The notes: generated by a model not told the origin, from the letters alone. A stretch of DNA of 36,565 bases from Planctomycetota bacterium (GCA_021809365.1 JAKBAC010000015.1:1-36565), one strand, 5' to 3'. Counted from the stretch's first letter, positions 8,601 through 17,298 are shown. Numbers and translations: made by a program.

Positions 8601-8632
8601 CCAGCCTTGAGAAAATCTCTTCGATCCATCAT
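5624..8632 (-). CDS. Tat-exported glycoside hydrolase family 2 (beta-galactosidase-like)
   Basis: The roughly 1002-residue protein begins with a twin-arginine signal (MMDRRDFLKAGLGSL), so folded export is expected. Then come the GH2 jelly-roll sugar-binding domain (GEWVMQGF...DGIYSDARVWING), an immunoglobulin-like domain, and the TIM barrel with RGACRHETDPLRGRS and RTSHYPP. The acid/base glutamate is Glu451 (WSLGNES) and the nucleophile is Glu531 (FFGEYY). The C-terminal third resembles the beta-galactosidase small-chain domain (FTVNRGAKTFAIRSG). The substrate is probably a beta-galactoside or a related polysaccharide side chain; sequence alone does not decide between LacZ-like and other GH2 activities. 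No Shine-Dalgarno site precedes ATG 8632; an upstream extension to 8755 would bury the signal peptide and is rejected. It stands alone, without sugar transport genes. Confidence 0.9.
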   Translation of the reverse strand: MMDRRDFLKAGLGSLTAGAVAGSLGTAQSAVGPQDDNHHRVQGVPIPRYTPRPASMPAVADLLTENLNGIWQFNPVPPADWWTKVSDAGFRPIEVPGEWVMQGFTVPHGAAAGYQREFSVPARWKNQRVKLRCDGIYSDARVWINGREAGHHLGGFTPFELDITELLTFGASERIAVAVRGPSLADELAKGSSYAQHDLGGIARKIYLFAVPVVNVSDVHIVSTLDAQANDAEITIEVELANDGDAPSVPMRVVWEVLAPDGGKLAVPTETILFGSLPAHQTRRNAARVKLVSPIKWDNENPHLHTLKCALLLRGRLVQTVALRFGIRQIEIRDGQVFVNKQPIRLRGACRHETDPLRGRSLAEPMWRRDVELFRAANCNMIRTSHYPPAEEFIEACDELGMFVEEEAPFVWVKKDGDSAEARAYMIQAGMEMVMRDRNHPCIIHWSLGNESDWSESFHKEGLAIRALDSTRPLVFDGGMPQPSFLNIMTPHYPGFKLECPPLTAAPVSLSGVPREFVPRYTEKRPLFFGEYYHLDCYDRREIVTDPGLRDFWVLGLTVAWNLLRTTKGVEGGTLWAGINDLFFLPPRGIPSGYGDWGIIDGWRRPKPEYWNVKKVYSPIRMTRAGAPDSMSFTVDNRNNFTDLSEFRFKWSLGEQSGIARTHGRPGSVGTLKIDARGGLSTDTPLRIEAYDARGVMVDVEEFHLAAAATPPRVRAAGGTFTVNRGAKTFAIRSGSLAMEIAIRTGQILTLRHHGAPVIIGGPTLMLLEQGKGNDFTQILHSPPVLPLHGICSGWVAQKVEVGTHGSTVEVHVVGSYDQADGAYMIACDTSGSMHITYKFTAKKAMMIWQRGCVLDMPLTHCNLFWRRQALWSVYPPDHIARTMGRASAFSASPIGDAYGSRSHPQWPWSQDNMAGGSHDFRSTKRNILEASLGVNAKSGVRVRSDGRQHVRCWVAQQDRIRMLVADFIDDGAAIGFTPRVISPESLSPGSVVQGTVNLEIM

Positions 8633-8766
8633 TGTCGTACTCGATAAACTGCCACGGGCATGACAGATGCGACACATCCACCAATCGTCCACATGCGCTG
8701 CGGAATTCTGTACGGCGCGGCCATCCGCCGCGCTCTTCGAACCACCGCCAACCATGCGGCCCTGGT

Positions 8767-9819
8767 TTAGAACTTGAAAAACACGGAACCGATAATCAGC
8801 GTGTCGTTGCGCTTCCGCCCAAGTTCCCCGGCGGTGTTGTCATAATTATCCGTGAAACTCGCGCGCAATCCAAACCCACGTGCCACCTCCGGCAGATCAA
8901 AACTGATCGCGCTGGTCGCACTGGCCTGATAATTGTATGAGTTTTCCAGCGAGGAAATGTATTGCATGGTCTGTGTGAATTTTGTCCGGTCATCAATTCG
9001 ATACATAAAATGCAGGCCGGCGGTGCCGTTGATGTAACTGACGCTTTGGCCGTGGAAAAAGCGCTCATAGCTATAACCAGGGCCGCCGCGGACATCCAGC
9101 TCCATCTTTTTGGTCTCAAAGAGATAATAACCAAGACCGGCATCATTGTTTGAGCGGATGGAAATGCCCAGGATGGCGTCATAGCGATTGTCATTTTCCG
9201 CGAACAGGAAGAGTTTTTTTGCCCACTTGGGCTTGAATTCATCCAATGCCCGCCGCCAGATTTCGTCGGTCTCAAAGAATCCCAGTGATTGGACATCATT
9301 GGTCATGCCGTATCCGCCGGTCACATTGATGTTCACCTCATTAGGCTTGAAGTGGTAATGGAGATTCAACGCTCCAGTAAATTGGGTGCTGTTGGAATTG
9401 CCGGCGGCGTCCATTGCGCCAAGATCCATTTCATTGTGCCAATTCGGACCAAACCAGGAGATTGGTTTAGCTGGCTTGGTCGGTGGTTTTGGTTGCGGCG
9501 GAACCGGAAGAGCAACGGGGTTGGCGGTCCAGCCGGTACCGCTTGGCGCTGGAGCCAGTGTCGCCATTTGCGGCGAGGCCTTGGCCGGAGCCAACACCAC
9601 CGGCGTATTACTCGATAACGTCTTAATATCAGAAATGGCGATAGACACAATGCCGGCATAAGCGGTTTTCACTGTTACATGCGCGGCACCCACCCGGGTA
9701 ATGGTGCCGGTGATGCGATCTCCATTTTTCAATACCACCGTGCCGGCCCGAATGCCGCCGACCACCGCCAGCATTGCCGCCAAAGTTAACGTGGATAACA
9801 TGCGTCCGATCTTGAACAT
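8767..9819 (-). CDS. DUF481-family outer-membrane beta-barrel protein
   Basis: The 350-residue protein has an N-terminal signal peptide (hydrophobic LSTLTLAAMLAVVGG). A short domain follows, with GTVVLKNGDRITGTITRVG, an SH3-like repeat often seen ahead of DUF481. After a proline-rich linker comes the DUF481 barrel, rich in alternating aromatic strands (MDLGAMDAAGNSNS, NLHYHFKPN, GGPGYSYERF) and ending in FFKF, a terminal aromatic typical of outer-membrane barrels. The role of the family is unknown; it belongs in the outer membrane. ATG 9819 is preferred because AAAGGG lies seven bases upstream; GTG 9825 is possible. It lies upstream of the GH2 gene on the same strand with a 134-base gap, so co-transcription is possible. 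Confidence 0.83.
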   Translation of the reverse strand: MFKIGRMLSTLTLAAMLAVVGGIRAGTVVLKNGDRITGTITRVGAAHVTVKTAYAGIVSIAISDIKTLSSNTPVVLAPAKASPQMATLAPAPSGTGWTANPVALPVPPQPKPPTKPAKPISWFGPNWHNEMDLGAMDAAGNSNSTQFTGALNLHYHFKPNEVNINVTGGYGMTNDVQSLGFFETDEIWRRALDEFKPKWAKKLFLFAENDNRYDAILGISIRSNNDAGLGYYLFETKKMELDVRGGPGYSYERFFHGQSVSYINGTAGLHFMYRIDDRTKFTQTMQYISSLENSYNYQASATSAISFDLPEVARGFGLRASFTDNYDNTAGELGRKRNDTLIIGSVFFKF

Positions 9820-10085
9820 TGCCACACCCTTTGAAAATCAACAAAACAAACCGCATCGGAAAAATAACCCCAGCAAATTGGCTTGTCAATCAGACCGGCG
9901 ACCGTTGGAGTGTTCCAGTGCTCCAGTACAAAGGCACAAGTCCAGCGCGGAAATACGCGCATTTACTCCATGCCCGCAAATAGGAAAGATCGCCGCGTTC
10001 GCGGTCATTGGTTATTCGCCTCCGGCATGATAAAATTCGTCCGTTCAGCCCGGCTGTGAAATCATGGGCCGATCAGGAGTATACG

Positions 10086-11213
10086 ATGGCAACAGCACGC
10101 GGAAAAAATACGAAAAAGACCCCGGCACGCAAAGCGCCTGCCGAGGTCCCCACGCCCTCTCCCACGACACCCCCGATCGATGCGCCGAAGACCGCGTTTA
10201 TAAAAAATGCGCCCAAAGCCGCCGCACCGGCGGAAACGCCCAGTCGCGCACAACTGGGCTTAAGTTTTGAACAGCCGGTGCTGGAACTGGAGCGCCAGAT
10301 TCAGGAGCTGGTGGTTATTCAGGAACAGAAGGGTGTTGATTACAGTGCTGAAATCATGCAGCTGCGCGACAACCTGACGGCACTATTGAAAAAAACCTAC
10401 GACAATCTGACGGCATGGGAAACCGTGCAGGTGGCGCGGCATCCGGGCCGACCGCAAACCCGGGACTATATTGATCTGATCGTCAAGGAATTTGAGGAGC
10501 TGCATGGCGACCGCCGCTATGGTGATGACAATGCCATTGTGACCGGCACCGGGCGCATCGGCAGCCATAAGGTGATGCTGTTGGGCCACCAGAAAGGGCG
10601 GAACACCAAGGAAAAAATTGCGTGTAATTTCGGCTGCGCCCATCCGGAGGGCTACCGCAAGGCCCTTCTGAAAATGCAACTGGCGGCAAAATTCAAACTT
10701 CCGATTGTCAGCTTTATCGATACCCCCGGAGCGTATCCGGGACTGGGATCGGAAGAGCGCGGCGTGGCGGAAGCGATTGCCTTGAATCTGCGGGAAATGG
10801 CGGTTTTACCCACTCCCATTGTGTGCATTGTCATCGGCGAAGGCGGCTCGGGCGGCGCGCTGGGCATCGGCGTGGGGGATCGCCTGGCCATGCTGCAATA
10901 TGCCTGGTACAGCGTTATATCCCCGGAAGGATGCAGTGGAATTCTCTGGAAAGGTTCAGCCAATGCGGCGGATGCGGCGGAATCGCTGAAGCTCACCAGC
11001 AAGGATCTCAAGCAGATCGGCATCGTGGATGATGTGATCCGGGAACCGCTGGGCGGCGCGCATCGCAACCCGCGCGCCGCGGGCGAAGCGCTGGAACGCT
11101 ACATTGATCGTGTGCTGCGGGAACTCAAGGCGGTGGATGCGGCGGAGCTGGTGGATCAGCGCTACGCGCGTCTGCGCAAATACGGCACCGAAGCCATGGC
11201 CGACGTCGGATGA
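10086..11213 (+). CDS. accA: Acetyl-CoA carboxylase carboxyltransferase, alpha subunit
   Basis: AccA, with AccD, moves the carboxyl group from carboxybiotin to acetyl-CoA to make malonyl-CoA, the first committed step of fatty-acid synthesis. The 375-residue protein carries the crotonase-like carboxyltransferase core: EFEELHGDRRYGDD, GHQKGRNTKEK, IDTPGAYPG and the oxyanion-type glycine run GEGGSGGALG, then VISPEGCSGILWK. An N-terminal Lys/Ala/Pro-rich extension of about 60 residues makes it longer than the usual 319. ATG 10086 is supported by AGGAG at 10075-10079; a longer frame from 10008 has no such site. A GATAAAAT stretch near 10028 is a possible -10 box. accD is not in the window, as is common for split acc genes. 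Confidence 0.95.
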   Translation: MATARGKNTKKTPARKAPAEVPTPSPTTPPIDAPKTAFIKNAPKAAAPAETPSRAQLGLSFEQPVLELERQIQELVVIQEQKGVDYSAEIMQLRDNLTALLKKTYDNLTAWETVQVARHPGRPQTRDYIDLIVKEFEELHGDRRYGDDNAIVTGTGRIGSHKVMLLGHQKGRNTKEKIACNFGCAHPEGYRKALLKMQLAAKFKLPIVSFIDTPGAYPGLGSEERGVAEAIALNLREMAVLPTPIVCIVIGEGGSGGALGIGVGDRLAMLQYAWYSVISPEGCSGILWKGSANAADAAESLKLTSKDLKQIGIVDDVIREPLGGAHRNPRAAGEALERYIDRVLRELKAVDAAELVDQRYARLRKYGTEAMADVG

Positions 11214-11450
11214 CCGCCCGATCGTATCGCCGCGCTGATATACTCATACATTAACACACTGACACATATAATAAGATTATTTATATCCATACATAAAAGT
11301 GTTGGCGACCTGACATTCCGCGCGGCGCGCCATCGGGCGGCGACGGCATTCCCGCCGCGACCATCCGCACGACCGCGCCAAGGGAGGCCGGCGGCGAAGC
11401 ATCACAAAACCCTTGTAAATGGCGTGTTTTGAAAGCGTTAAGATTTCCCA
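11214..11450. other. AT-rich intergenic stretch upstream of dnaA
   Basis: No gene is seen. About 70 bases at 11230-11300 are strikingly AT-rich compared with the surroundings (TATACTC, TATAATAAG, TTATTTATATCC). A duplex-unwinding element near dnaA would look like this, but no clear cluster of TTATCCACA boxes is present, so origin function is unproven. It may simply hold the end of the accA transcript. Confidence 0.3.
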
Positions 11451-11479
11451 TTGACAGGCTTGCCTCCGTTGCGTATCTT
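11451..11479 (+). promoter_or_regulatory. Sigma-70-type promoter for dnaA
   Basis: TTGACA (11451-11456) and TATCTT (11474-11479) are separated by 17 bases. The dnaA start is at 11855, implying a leader of roughly 370 bases. Confidence 0.55.
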
Positions 11480-11527
11480 GGTTGCCTGTGGTTCACGACA
11501 TGCGGCTTACACCGTCGTGTGGCAACC
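11480..11527 (+). promoter_or_regulatory. Stem-loop at the start of the dnaA leader
   Basis: GGTTGCC (11480-11486) pairs perfectly with GGCAACC (11521-11527), and inside it ACGAC (11495-11499) pairs with GTCGT (11514-11518). The structure would form at the very 5' end of the transcript from the 11451 promoter. It may protect the messenger or regulate translation; no known riboswitch class was recognised. Confidence 0.35.
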
Positions 11528-11854
11528 ACGCGGTTCGCATCGGAAACAAACCGATAACGAACTGGATGGCCGGTGTGCGGCATGCGACATCATGCGGTGC
11601 CCGCCCGCCCGGATTAACATGTGAGTCGGTCGGACATGGATGTGCCGGCCGGGTGGAAGTGAATGAAGTCGGCATCAGAGGCGAAGGCGAACCGTGGAAT
11701 GTGGTCGCCGATGTATTCTGATTTCCCGGCAGGATGCGCCAGTAAGTTTTGAAAAATTTGTTCAGGCTTTTCCGGTGGCCCGGTCATACGCTGTGACGGG
11801 GTTGCGGGGGTGTTTTGCGCCTTCGCGCAGGCCGGAAATATCGGGAGCTGGATT

Positions 11855-13216
11855 ATGGCCACGCTGGATAATGCCAGTAGCGCGCAAAGCGCCTGGAATG
11901 ACGTTCTTGAATTTATCAGGAATCTTCACGCTTCCGTGGTGCGCAAATGGTTTTCCGAGCTGACCGCTGTGGAATTTAATTCCGGCGTGTTGATCGTTCG
12001 TTGCGGCTCATCGATCCAGCAGCAGTATCTGACCATGCGCTGCCGGGACATATTCAATGAAGCGATTCAGGCCACCACCGGCAAACTCGTGACGGTGAAT
12101 TTCATTTATGGAAGTTCGGCCACCACCACGGGCAAACTATCCAACATTTACAATGATGTCATACTATCGCCGGATTATCTTTTTGAGAATTTTGTCGTGG
12201 GTGCGACAAATCAACTGGCCTATGTGACCTGCCTGGCCGTGTCGGGCCAACCGGGCAAGAGCTACAACCCCTTGTTTATTCATGGCGCGCCCGGGCTTGG
12301 CAAAACCCATTTGCTCCAGGCCACCTGTCAGGAGCTGCTGCGTCGTCAGCCGGACATGCGGATTGTCTATATTTCCTGCGACAGCTTTATTAACCACTTC
12401 ATGGAGTGTGTACAGTCCGGCGATATGATGCAGTTTCGCAATGTGTATCGCACGGGCGTGGATGTACTGATTGTCGATGACATTCATTTCCTCCAGGGCC
12501 ATGAGCGCACACAGGAGGAGTTTTTTCACACCTTTAACGCGCTTTTTCAGCAAGGGCGGCAAATTATTCTCAGCAGCGACAGCCACCCGTCGGAAATTCC
12601 GGAACTCGAACAGCGATTGGTTTCACGATTCAGCAACGGCATGATTGCGCCGGTCGGCAAACCCTGTTATGAAACCCGTTACGCCATTGTGAAGAAAAAG
12701 GCGCAGCTGCGCGGTATTGAACTGCCCGATGAAGTCACCAAAATGATTTCCCGCCGGTTTGAAAATAACATTCGTGAATTGGAGGGAGCGTTGACCAAGG
12801 TGCAAGCCTATGCCATGCTCAACGGCGGAAAATACGATGAATCCATCGCCGCCATGGCCTTGGGTGATATGACACCGCCCTCGGAGCGACTGGTTTCCAT
12901 TCAAGTGATTATGGAGCAGGTGAACGCATTTTATAATGTGCGGCTGGCGGATCTGCAGGGCAAAAAACGCCATAAATTTGTGGTTTTACCGCGCCAGGTC
13001 TGCATGTATCTTGCACGGCGCAAAACCCGCCATTCGCTGGAGGAAATCGGAGGCTACTTCGGCGGACGTGATCACACCACCGTCATGCACGCCCTGCGCG
13101 CCATCGAAGCCTTGAAAAAATCCGATGAAACCTTCGGCAAACAATTGGATCAAATTGAGGCCAATATCGATACCCAGGCCGCCCGCGCCGCGGACGTGCG
13201 TGCCAGCCGCGCATAA
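11855..13216 (+). CDS. dnaA: Chromosomal replication initiator DnaA
   Basis: DnaA binds the origin, opens the duplex and loads the helicase. The 453-residue protein has an N-terminal interaction domain (SAWNDVLEFIRNLHASVVRKWFS) and a short linker. The AAA+ core follows, with Walker A GAPGLGKTHLLQA near 144-152, Walker B VLIVDDIHFLQG near 205-215, and arginine-bearing LEQRLVSRF. The C-terminal DNA-binding domain carries the signature GGRDHTTVMHALRAIE near 403-418. ATG 11855 is supported by GGGAG at 11843-11847; a frame opening at 11810 lacks a site. The gene is flanked by accA and acs instead of dnaN/recF/gyrB, which fits planctomycete-type dispersed gene order. It has its own promoter and a structured leader. 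Confidence 0.96.
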   Translation: MATLDNASSAQSAWNDVLEFIRNLHASVVRKWFSELTAVEFNSGVLIVRCGSSIQQQYLTMRCRDIFNEAIQATTGKLVTVNFIYGSSATTTGKLSNIYNDVILSPDYLFENFVVGATNQLAYVTCLAVSGQPGKSYNPLFIHGAPGLGKTHLLQATCQELLRRQPDMRIVYISCDSFINHFMECVQSGDMMQFRNVYRTGVDVLIVDDIHFLQGHERTQEEFFHTFNALFQQGRQIILSSDSHPSEIPELEQRLVSRFSNGMIAPVGKPCYETRYAIVKKKAQLRGIELPDEVTKMISRRFENNIRELEGALTKVQAYAMLNGGKYDESIAAMALGDMTPPSERLVSIQVIMEQVNAFYNVRLADLQGKKRHKFVVLPRQVCMYLARRKTRHSLEEIGGYFGGRDHTTVMHALRAIEALKKSDETFGKQLDQIEANIDTQAARAADVRASRA

Positions 13217-13276
13217 ACCGGCTATGATTATAGACAATATGCGAGAGTGTTCGACCATGTTTTCGCAGGAGTCTGT

Positions 13277-15232
13277 ATGTCCGTAGGCGCAAATATCGAA
13301 TCGATTCTCAATGAACAGCGCACCTTTGCGCCGCCGGCAAAATTTACCGCCCAGGCGGGCATTGGATCACAGGAACAATATCAGCGCATGTACCGCCGCT
13401 CCATCGACCATCCGGAACAGTTCTGGGATGACATGGCCCGTCAACTGACGTGGACGACGCCCTATACCCGCGTGCTCGATGACAGCCATGCGCCATTTTA
13501 CAAATGGTTCACCGGTGGCAAATTAAATATCGCCGAGAATTGCCTGGATCGGCAGATTGCGGCAGGGCTGGGAAATAAACCGGCAATTATCTGGGAAGGC
13601 GAACCCGGTGAATCCAGAATAATTTCATATCAGGAACTGCTGCGTGACGTATGCCGACTGGCCAATGCGCTCAAGGCACAAGGCGTCCAAACCGGTGATC
13701 GCGTGGCGATTTACATGCCCATGATTCCCGAAGCGGCGGTGGCCATGCTCGCCTGCGCCCGCATTGGTGCCGTGCATACCGTGGTTTTTGGCGGATTCGC
13801 CGCCGAATCACTGGCCGATCGCATGAATGATGCCCAGGCGGTTGCGGTCATAACCGCGGATGGGGGATGGCGGCGCGGCAAAATTGTGGAATTAAAACAT
13901 AATATCGATGCGGCGCTGGCCAAAGCGCCCAGCGTCAAACTTTGCATTGTGGTCCACCGCACCGGGCAGAGCATTGCCATGCAGCCGGGCCGCGATGTCT
14001 GGTATCACGATTTTATCGCGCACGCCGCCGATCACTGCCCACCCGTGGCCCTGGATAGTGAGCATCTGCTTTTTATTTTGTACACCAGCGGCACCACCGG
14101 CAAGCCCAAGGGCGTGGTGCATACCACCGCGGGCTACCTGCTGGGAGCGTATCTGACGTGTCAATATGTGTTTGATCTTAAACCCGACGATGTGTATTGG
14201 TGTACCGCTGATATCGGCTGGGTCACGGGCCACACCTATACGGTCTATGGCCCGCTGGCCTGCGGTGCCACGGTGGTCATGTATGAAGGCGCTCCCAATC
14301 ATCCGGATATGGATCGCTTCTGGGCCATTATTGAAAAATATAAAGTCAGCATTTTTTATACCGCCCCCACCGCCATTCGCGCGTTTGTTAAATGGGGCGA
14401 TCAATTTCCCCAGAGCCATGATCTCTCGAGCCTCCGCCTGCTGGGCACTGTGGGGGAACCAATCAACCCCGAAGCCTGGATGTGGTATCACCGTGTCATC
14501 GGTGGGGAGAAATGCCCCATTGTGGATACCTGGTGGCAGACTGAAACGGGGTCGATTATGTGTACGCCGCTGCCCGGCATTACCCCGGCCAAACCGGGCA
14601 GCTGCGCCATACCATTCTTTGGCGTTGATCTTGCGGTGGTGGATCGCGAAGGACGCGAAGTCCCGCCCGATACCGGCGGATATCTGGTGATCCGCAAACC
14701 CGTGCCCAGCATGTTGCGCACGGTTTATGGTGATGATGAGCGGTATAAAAAACAGTATTTCAGCGATATTCCACCCTATTATTTCACCGGTGATGGCGCG
14801 CGGCGGGACAAGGATGGTTACTTCTGGGTCATGGGCCGCGTGGATGATGTGGTCAATGTCGCCGGCCACCGTCTCGGTACCATGGAAGTTGAAAGCGCGA
14901 TGGTCGCCCATCCCAAAGTGGCGGAAGCCGCGGTGGTGGGCCGGCCCGATGAGCTTAAGGGGCAGGCACTGTGCGCGTTTGTCACCGTGAAGGGCGGAAT
15001 CGTCACGGATGACGGGCTTAAACAGGAATTGAAAAACTGGGTAGCCCGGGAAATTGGTGCCATTGCGCGCCCGGATGAAGTGCGCTTCACCGAGATGCTG
15101 CCCAAAACCCGCTCCGGCAAAATCATGCGCCGCCTGCTAAGGGACATCGCCGCCGGAAAACAATCCGTCGGCGACACCAGCACGCTGGAAGATTATTCCG
15201 TTCTCGCCAGATTGCGCGAAGATCAGGAATAA
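13277..15232 (+). CDS. acs: Acetyl-coenzyme A synthetase (AMP-forming)
   Basis: Acs activates acetate to acetyl-CoA through acetyl-AMP in the cytoplasm. The 651-residue protein is full length for the family. Visible motifs are [14 protein letters not shown] (near 268-281) for ATP binding, [10 protein letters not shown], and the hinge region [15 protein letters not shown]. The C-terminal [11 protein letters not shown] contains the catalytic lysine (near 614) that is acetylated by Pat-type enzymes and released by CobB deacetylases, a likely control point. ATG 13277 has AGGAG at 13267-13271. A TATGAT at 13223-13228 with GTGCCA 17 bases upstream may be the promoter. The last 63 bases, including the stop codon, belong to a direct repeat that recurs at 16926, on the other side of the neighbouring ATPase gene. 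Confidence 0.96.
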   Translation: MSVGANIESILNEQRTFAPPAKFTAQAGIGSQEQYQRMYRRSIDHPEQFWDDMARQLTWTTPYTRVLDDSHAPFYKWFTGGKLNIAENCLDRQIAAGLGNKPAIIWEGEPGESRIISYQELLRDVCRLANALKAQGVQTGDRVAIYMPMIPEAAVAMLACARIGAVHTVVFGGFAAESLADRMNDAQAVAVITADGGWRRGKIVELKHNIDAALAKAPSVKLCIVVHRTGQSIAMQPGRDVWYHDFIAHAADHCPPVALDSEHLLFILYTSGTTGKPKGVVHTTAGYLLGAYLTCQYVFDLKPDDVYWCTADIGWVTGHTYTVYGPLACGATVVMYEGAPNHPDMDRFWAIIEKYKVSIFYTAPTAIRAFVKWGDQFPQSHDLSSLRLLGTVGEPINPEAWMWYHRVIGGEKCPIVDTWWQTETGSIMCTPLPGITPAKPGSCAIPFFGVDLAVVDREGREVPPDTGGYLVIRKPVPSMLRTVYGDDERYKKQYFSDIPPYYFTGDGARRDKDGYFWVMGRVDDVVNVAGHRLGTMEVESAMVAHPKVAEAAVVGRPDELKGQALCAFVTVKGGIVTDDGLKQELKNWVAREIGAIARPDEVRFTEMLPKTRSGKIMRRLLRDIAAGKQSVGDTSTLEDYSVLARLREDQE

Positions 15233-15440
15233 AGCGCCGCGAGTGCTTCATTTCCGTGTCATCGGTGTGACCCGTGGCCGGCCCACCAGCCCGCGGCACC
15301 GGTTTATCATCGCGGTGCTCTTGCCAACGGTTCGTTTACCCCCGCGATCCCGCATTGCATAACTGCGGTTTGCGTATCCCCGGCGGCCCTTCCGCAAGTG
15401 CGCGCATTGACCAATGGTTTGGCGGAACCTGCCACAGGCC
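15170..15440 (+). repeat. 271-bp direct repeat, copy 1 (3' end of acs plus flank)
   Basis: This segment matches 16926-17196 at a constant offset of 1756 bases with no gaps and about a dozen substitutions by eye. It contains the last 21 codons of acs and about 200 bases of non-coding flank. The three substitutions in the coding part alter Arg codons only (AGA/CGC and CGC/CGT), so both copies encode the same C-terminal peptide. Confidence 0.9.
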
Positions 15441-15474
15441 TGCGTGTTGGATGGGGGCGGTTGCCGAACAGACC

Positions 15475-15502
15475 TTGACATCATATCTAATCCGGATATA
15501 AT
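15475..15502 (+). promoter_or_regulatory. Perfect-consensus sigma-70 promoter for the AAA/DUF4143 ATPase
   Basis: TTGACA (15475-15480) and TATAAT (15497-15502), both exact consensus, are spaced 16 bases apart, 50 bases before the ATPase start. No other promoter in the window is as close to consensus, which fits an acquired cassette bringing its own signal. Confidence 0.75.
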
Positions 15503-15552
15503 TTTTGCCAGTTAGACCATATACTGGAAACATTTGTTACCGGATTTGAGCC

Positions 15553-16866
15553 ATGCTGGACACGCTAAAAGCCTTAATCCTGGATTATCACGAAAGTCCG
15601 CTGAAAACGGGAGTGCCCCGACACATGGCGATAAAGGCTGTCCCCGGCAAAGCGTCGGTCTGCATCGGCGTCCGTCGATGCGGCAAGTCGACCTGCATGG
15701 CGCAGATGATGCAGCGAATTCTCGACCAGGGAGTGCCGCGCCAGAACATCCTGTATCTGAACTTCTTCGATGACCGTCTGCATGGTCTCCAACGAACGGG
15801 CATCGGCCTGGTGGCGGAGGCGTACTATGCGTTGTTTCCGGAGAAGAAGGGTACCGAGACGGTCTATTGCTTCTTTGATGAGATTCAATCCATCACCGGG
15901 TGGGAATCCTTCGTGGACCGGCTGATGCGCACCGAGAAATGTGAGATTTACCTGACGGGCTCGTCGGCGCACATGCTCTCCAAAGAAATCGCCACGCAGA
16001 TGCGGGGGCGGGCCTTGTCCTGGGAAATGTTCCCATTTTCATTCCGGGAGTTCCTGGACTACAAGGGAATCGATGGCGGCGGAGTGCTTTCGACCAGGCG
16101 GCGGTTGCTGGTTCAAAATGCGTTCAGCGAGTATTGGGAAACTGGAGGATTCCCGGAAGTGCTGGGCTTGCCGCGCCAATTACGCATCAAAACGCACCAG
16201 GACTACTTCCACGCCGTGCTGTTCCGCGACCTCATTGAACGCCATGACGTGGCTCACCCCAAAGCCGTGGCTGATCTGGCCCACTGGCTGGTGGACAACA
16301 TTGCAGCGCCCTATTCGGTCAACCGGTTGACCGGGTATCTGCAATCACTGGGGCACAATGCCCCCAAGTCGGCGGTGTCAAACTTTCTGGCGTGGTTCGA
16401 GGATGCCTATTTCCTGTTGAGCGTGCGGGTTTTCGATGCCTCCCTGGCCCGCAGCCACACCAATCCCAAGAAGGCCTACTGCATTGATCATGCCATGATC
16501 ACGTCGTTGTCGTCGGGAATTTTACTTAATTCCGGCCATCTCCTGGAAAACATGGTGTTCACAGCCCTGCGGCGAATATATTCGGAGGTCTTTTACTATA
16601 AAGCGGCTACTGGTCGGGAGGTCGACTTTGTCGTGCGATCAAGTTCGCGGTCCCCGATACTCATCCAGGTCTGCGAGTCGCTGGTTGATCCACAAACGCG
16701 CAAGCGTGAAGTCGCGGCACTCAGCGATTCCATGACCCAGTTGCGGGTCAAGGCGGCAACCATCGTGACACGAGCCGCCGATGAGCGAATCACAACCGAT
16801 GCGGGAACCATCGATGTCGTTCCGATATGGAAGTTCTTGCTGGATTTGCCGGAGTCGAGAGAATAG
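15553..16866 (+). CDS. AAA ATPase with C-terminal DUF4143 domain
   Basis: The 437-residue protein belongs to the large family of bacterial AAA/DUF4143 ATPases of unknown role, common in mobile and variable regions. Residues 30-170 are the ATPase part, with Walker A GVRRCGKST (39-47), Walker B YCFFDEIQ (105-112) and sensor-like IYLTGSSAHML. Residues about 220-420 are DUF4143, including PYSVNRLTGYLQSLG and DFVVRSSSRSPILIQVCE, a stretch reminiscent of PD-(D/E)XK nuclease folds. It has its own perfect promoter and lies between two copies of the acs 3' end, so it was probably inserted. The ribosome site is weak. Roles in toxin control or phage defence have been suggested for relatives, but nothing here shows one. 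Confidence 0.88.
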   Translation: MLDTLKALILDYHESPLKTGVPRHMAIKAVPGKASVCIGVRRCGKSTCMAQMMQRILDQGVPRQNILYLNFFDDRLHGLQRTGIGLVAEAYYALFPEKKGTETVYCFFDEIQSITGWESFVDRLMRTEKCEIYLTGSSAHMLSKEIATQMRGRALSWEMFPFSFREFLDYKGIDGGGVLSTRRRLLVQNAFSEYWETGGFPEVLGLPRQLRIKTHQDYFHAVLFRDLIERHDVAHPKAVADLAHWLVDNIAAPYSVNRLTGYLQSLGHNAPKSAVSNFLAWFEDAYFLLSVRVFDASLARSHTNPKKAYCIDHAMITSLSSGILLNSGHLLENMVFTALRRIYSEVFYYKAATGREVDFVVRSSSRSPILIQVCESLVDPQTRKREVAALSDSMTQLRVKAATIVTRAADERITTDAGTIDVVPIWKFLLDLPESRE

Positions 16867-16925
16867 CCGCTTGCGAAGCTCTCTGATTGTGGCAACATCC
16901 GCGGGAACCTCGAATCCCATCGCGT

Positions 16926-17196
16926 GGCGACACCAGCACGCTGGAAGATTATTCCGTTCTCGCCCGCTTGCGTGAAGATCAGGAATAAAGCGCCGCGAGT
17001 GCTTCGTATCCGTGTCATCGGTGTGACCTGTGGCCGGCCCACCAGCCCGTGGCACCGGATTATCATCGCGGTGCTCTTGCCCACGGTTCGTTTACCCCCG
17101 CGATCCCGCATTGCATAACTGCGGTTTGCGTATCCCCGGCGGCCCCTCCGCAAGTGCGCGCATTGACCAATGGTTTGGCGGAATCTGCCACACGCC
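16926..17196 (+). repeat. 271-bp direct repeat, copy 2 (orphan acs tail plus flank)
   Basis: This is the second copy of 15170-15440. It begins in mid-codon with an orphan acs C-terminus that still reads [20 protein letters not shown] followed by the stop. Similarity stops just after GGAATCTGCCACA; the sequences then differ completely. Confidence 0.9.
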
Positions 17197-17274
17197 CATG
17201 TATCCCGCAACGCCCGGCATGGCGTTGACTTATGGGGCTTTTGGGCCTAGGGTTTAGGTCTGGTGGGTTGTGAC

Positions 17275-17298
17275 GGATGCCTGGATTTTCCGGCATCC
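17275..17298 (+). other. Small hairpin before the TlpA-like gene
   Basis: GGATGCC (17275-17281) and GGCATCC (17292-17298) make a perfect 7-base stem with a 10-base loop. It lies 12 bases before the AGGAG ribosome site of the next gene. No U tract follows, so a leader structure is as likely as a terminator. Confidence 0.35.

Noticed and set aside
8633..8755. N-terminal extension of the GH2 enzyme with a CRIC-like cysteine pair
   Set aside because: It would place 41 residues before a textbook twin-arginine signal peptide, so the start at 8632 is preferred.
9789..9797. GTGGATAAC as a DnaA box
   Set aside because: It is a single one-mismatch match inside the signal-peptide codons of the DUF481 gene, with no companions.
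13892..14911. Reverse-strand 339-codon open frame within acs
   Set aside because: It is a shadow of acs; its His/Ile-rich composition is what antisense of GC-biased codons gives.
15274..15501. 75-codon frame present in both acs-tail repeats
   Set aside because: It is open in both copies only because the DNA is duplicated; it has no ribosome site and its ends differ between copies.
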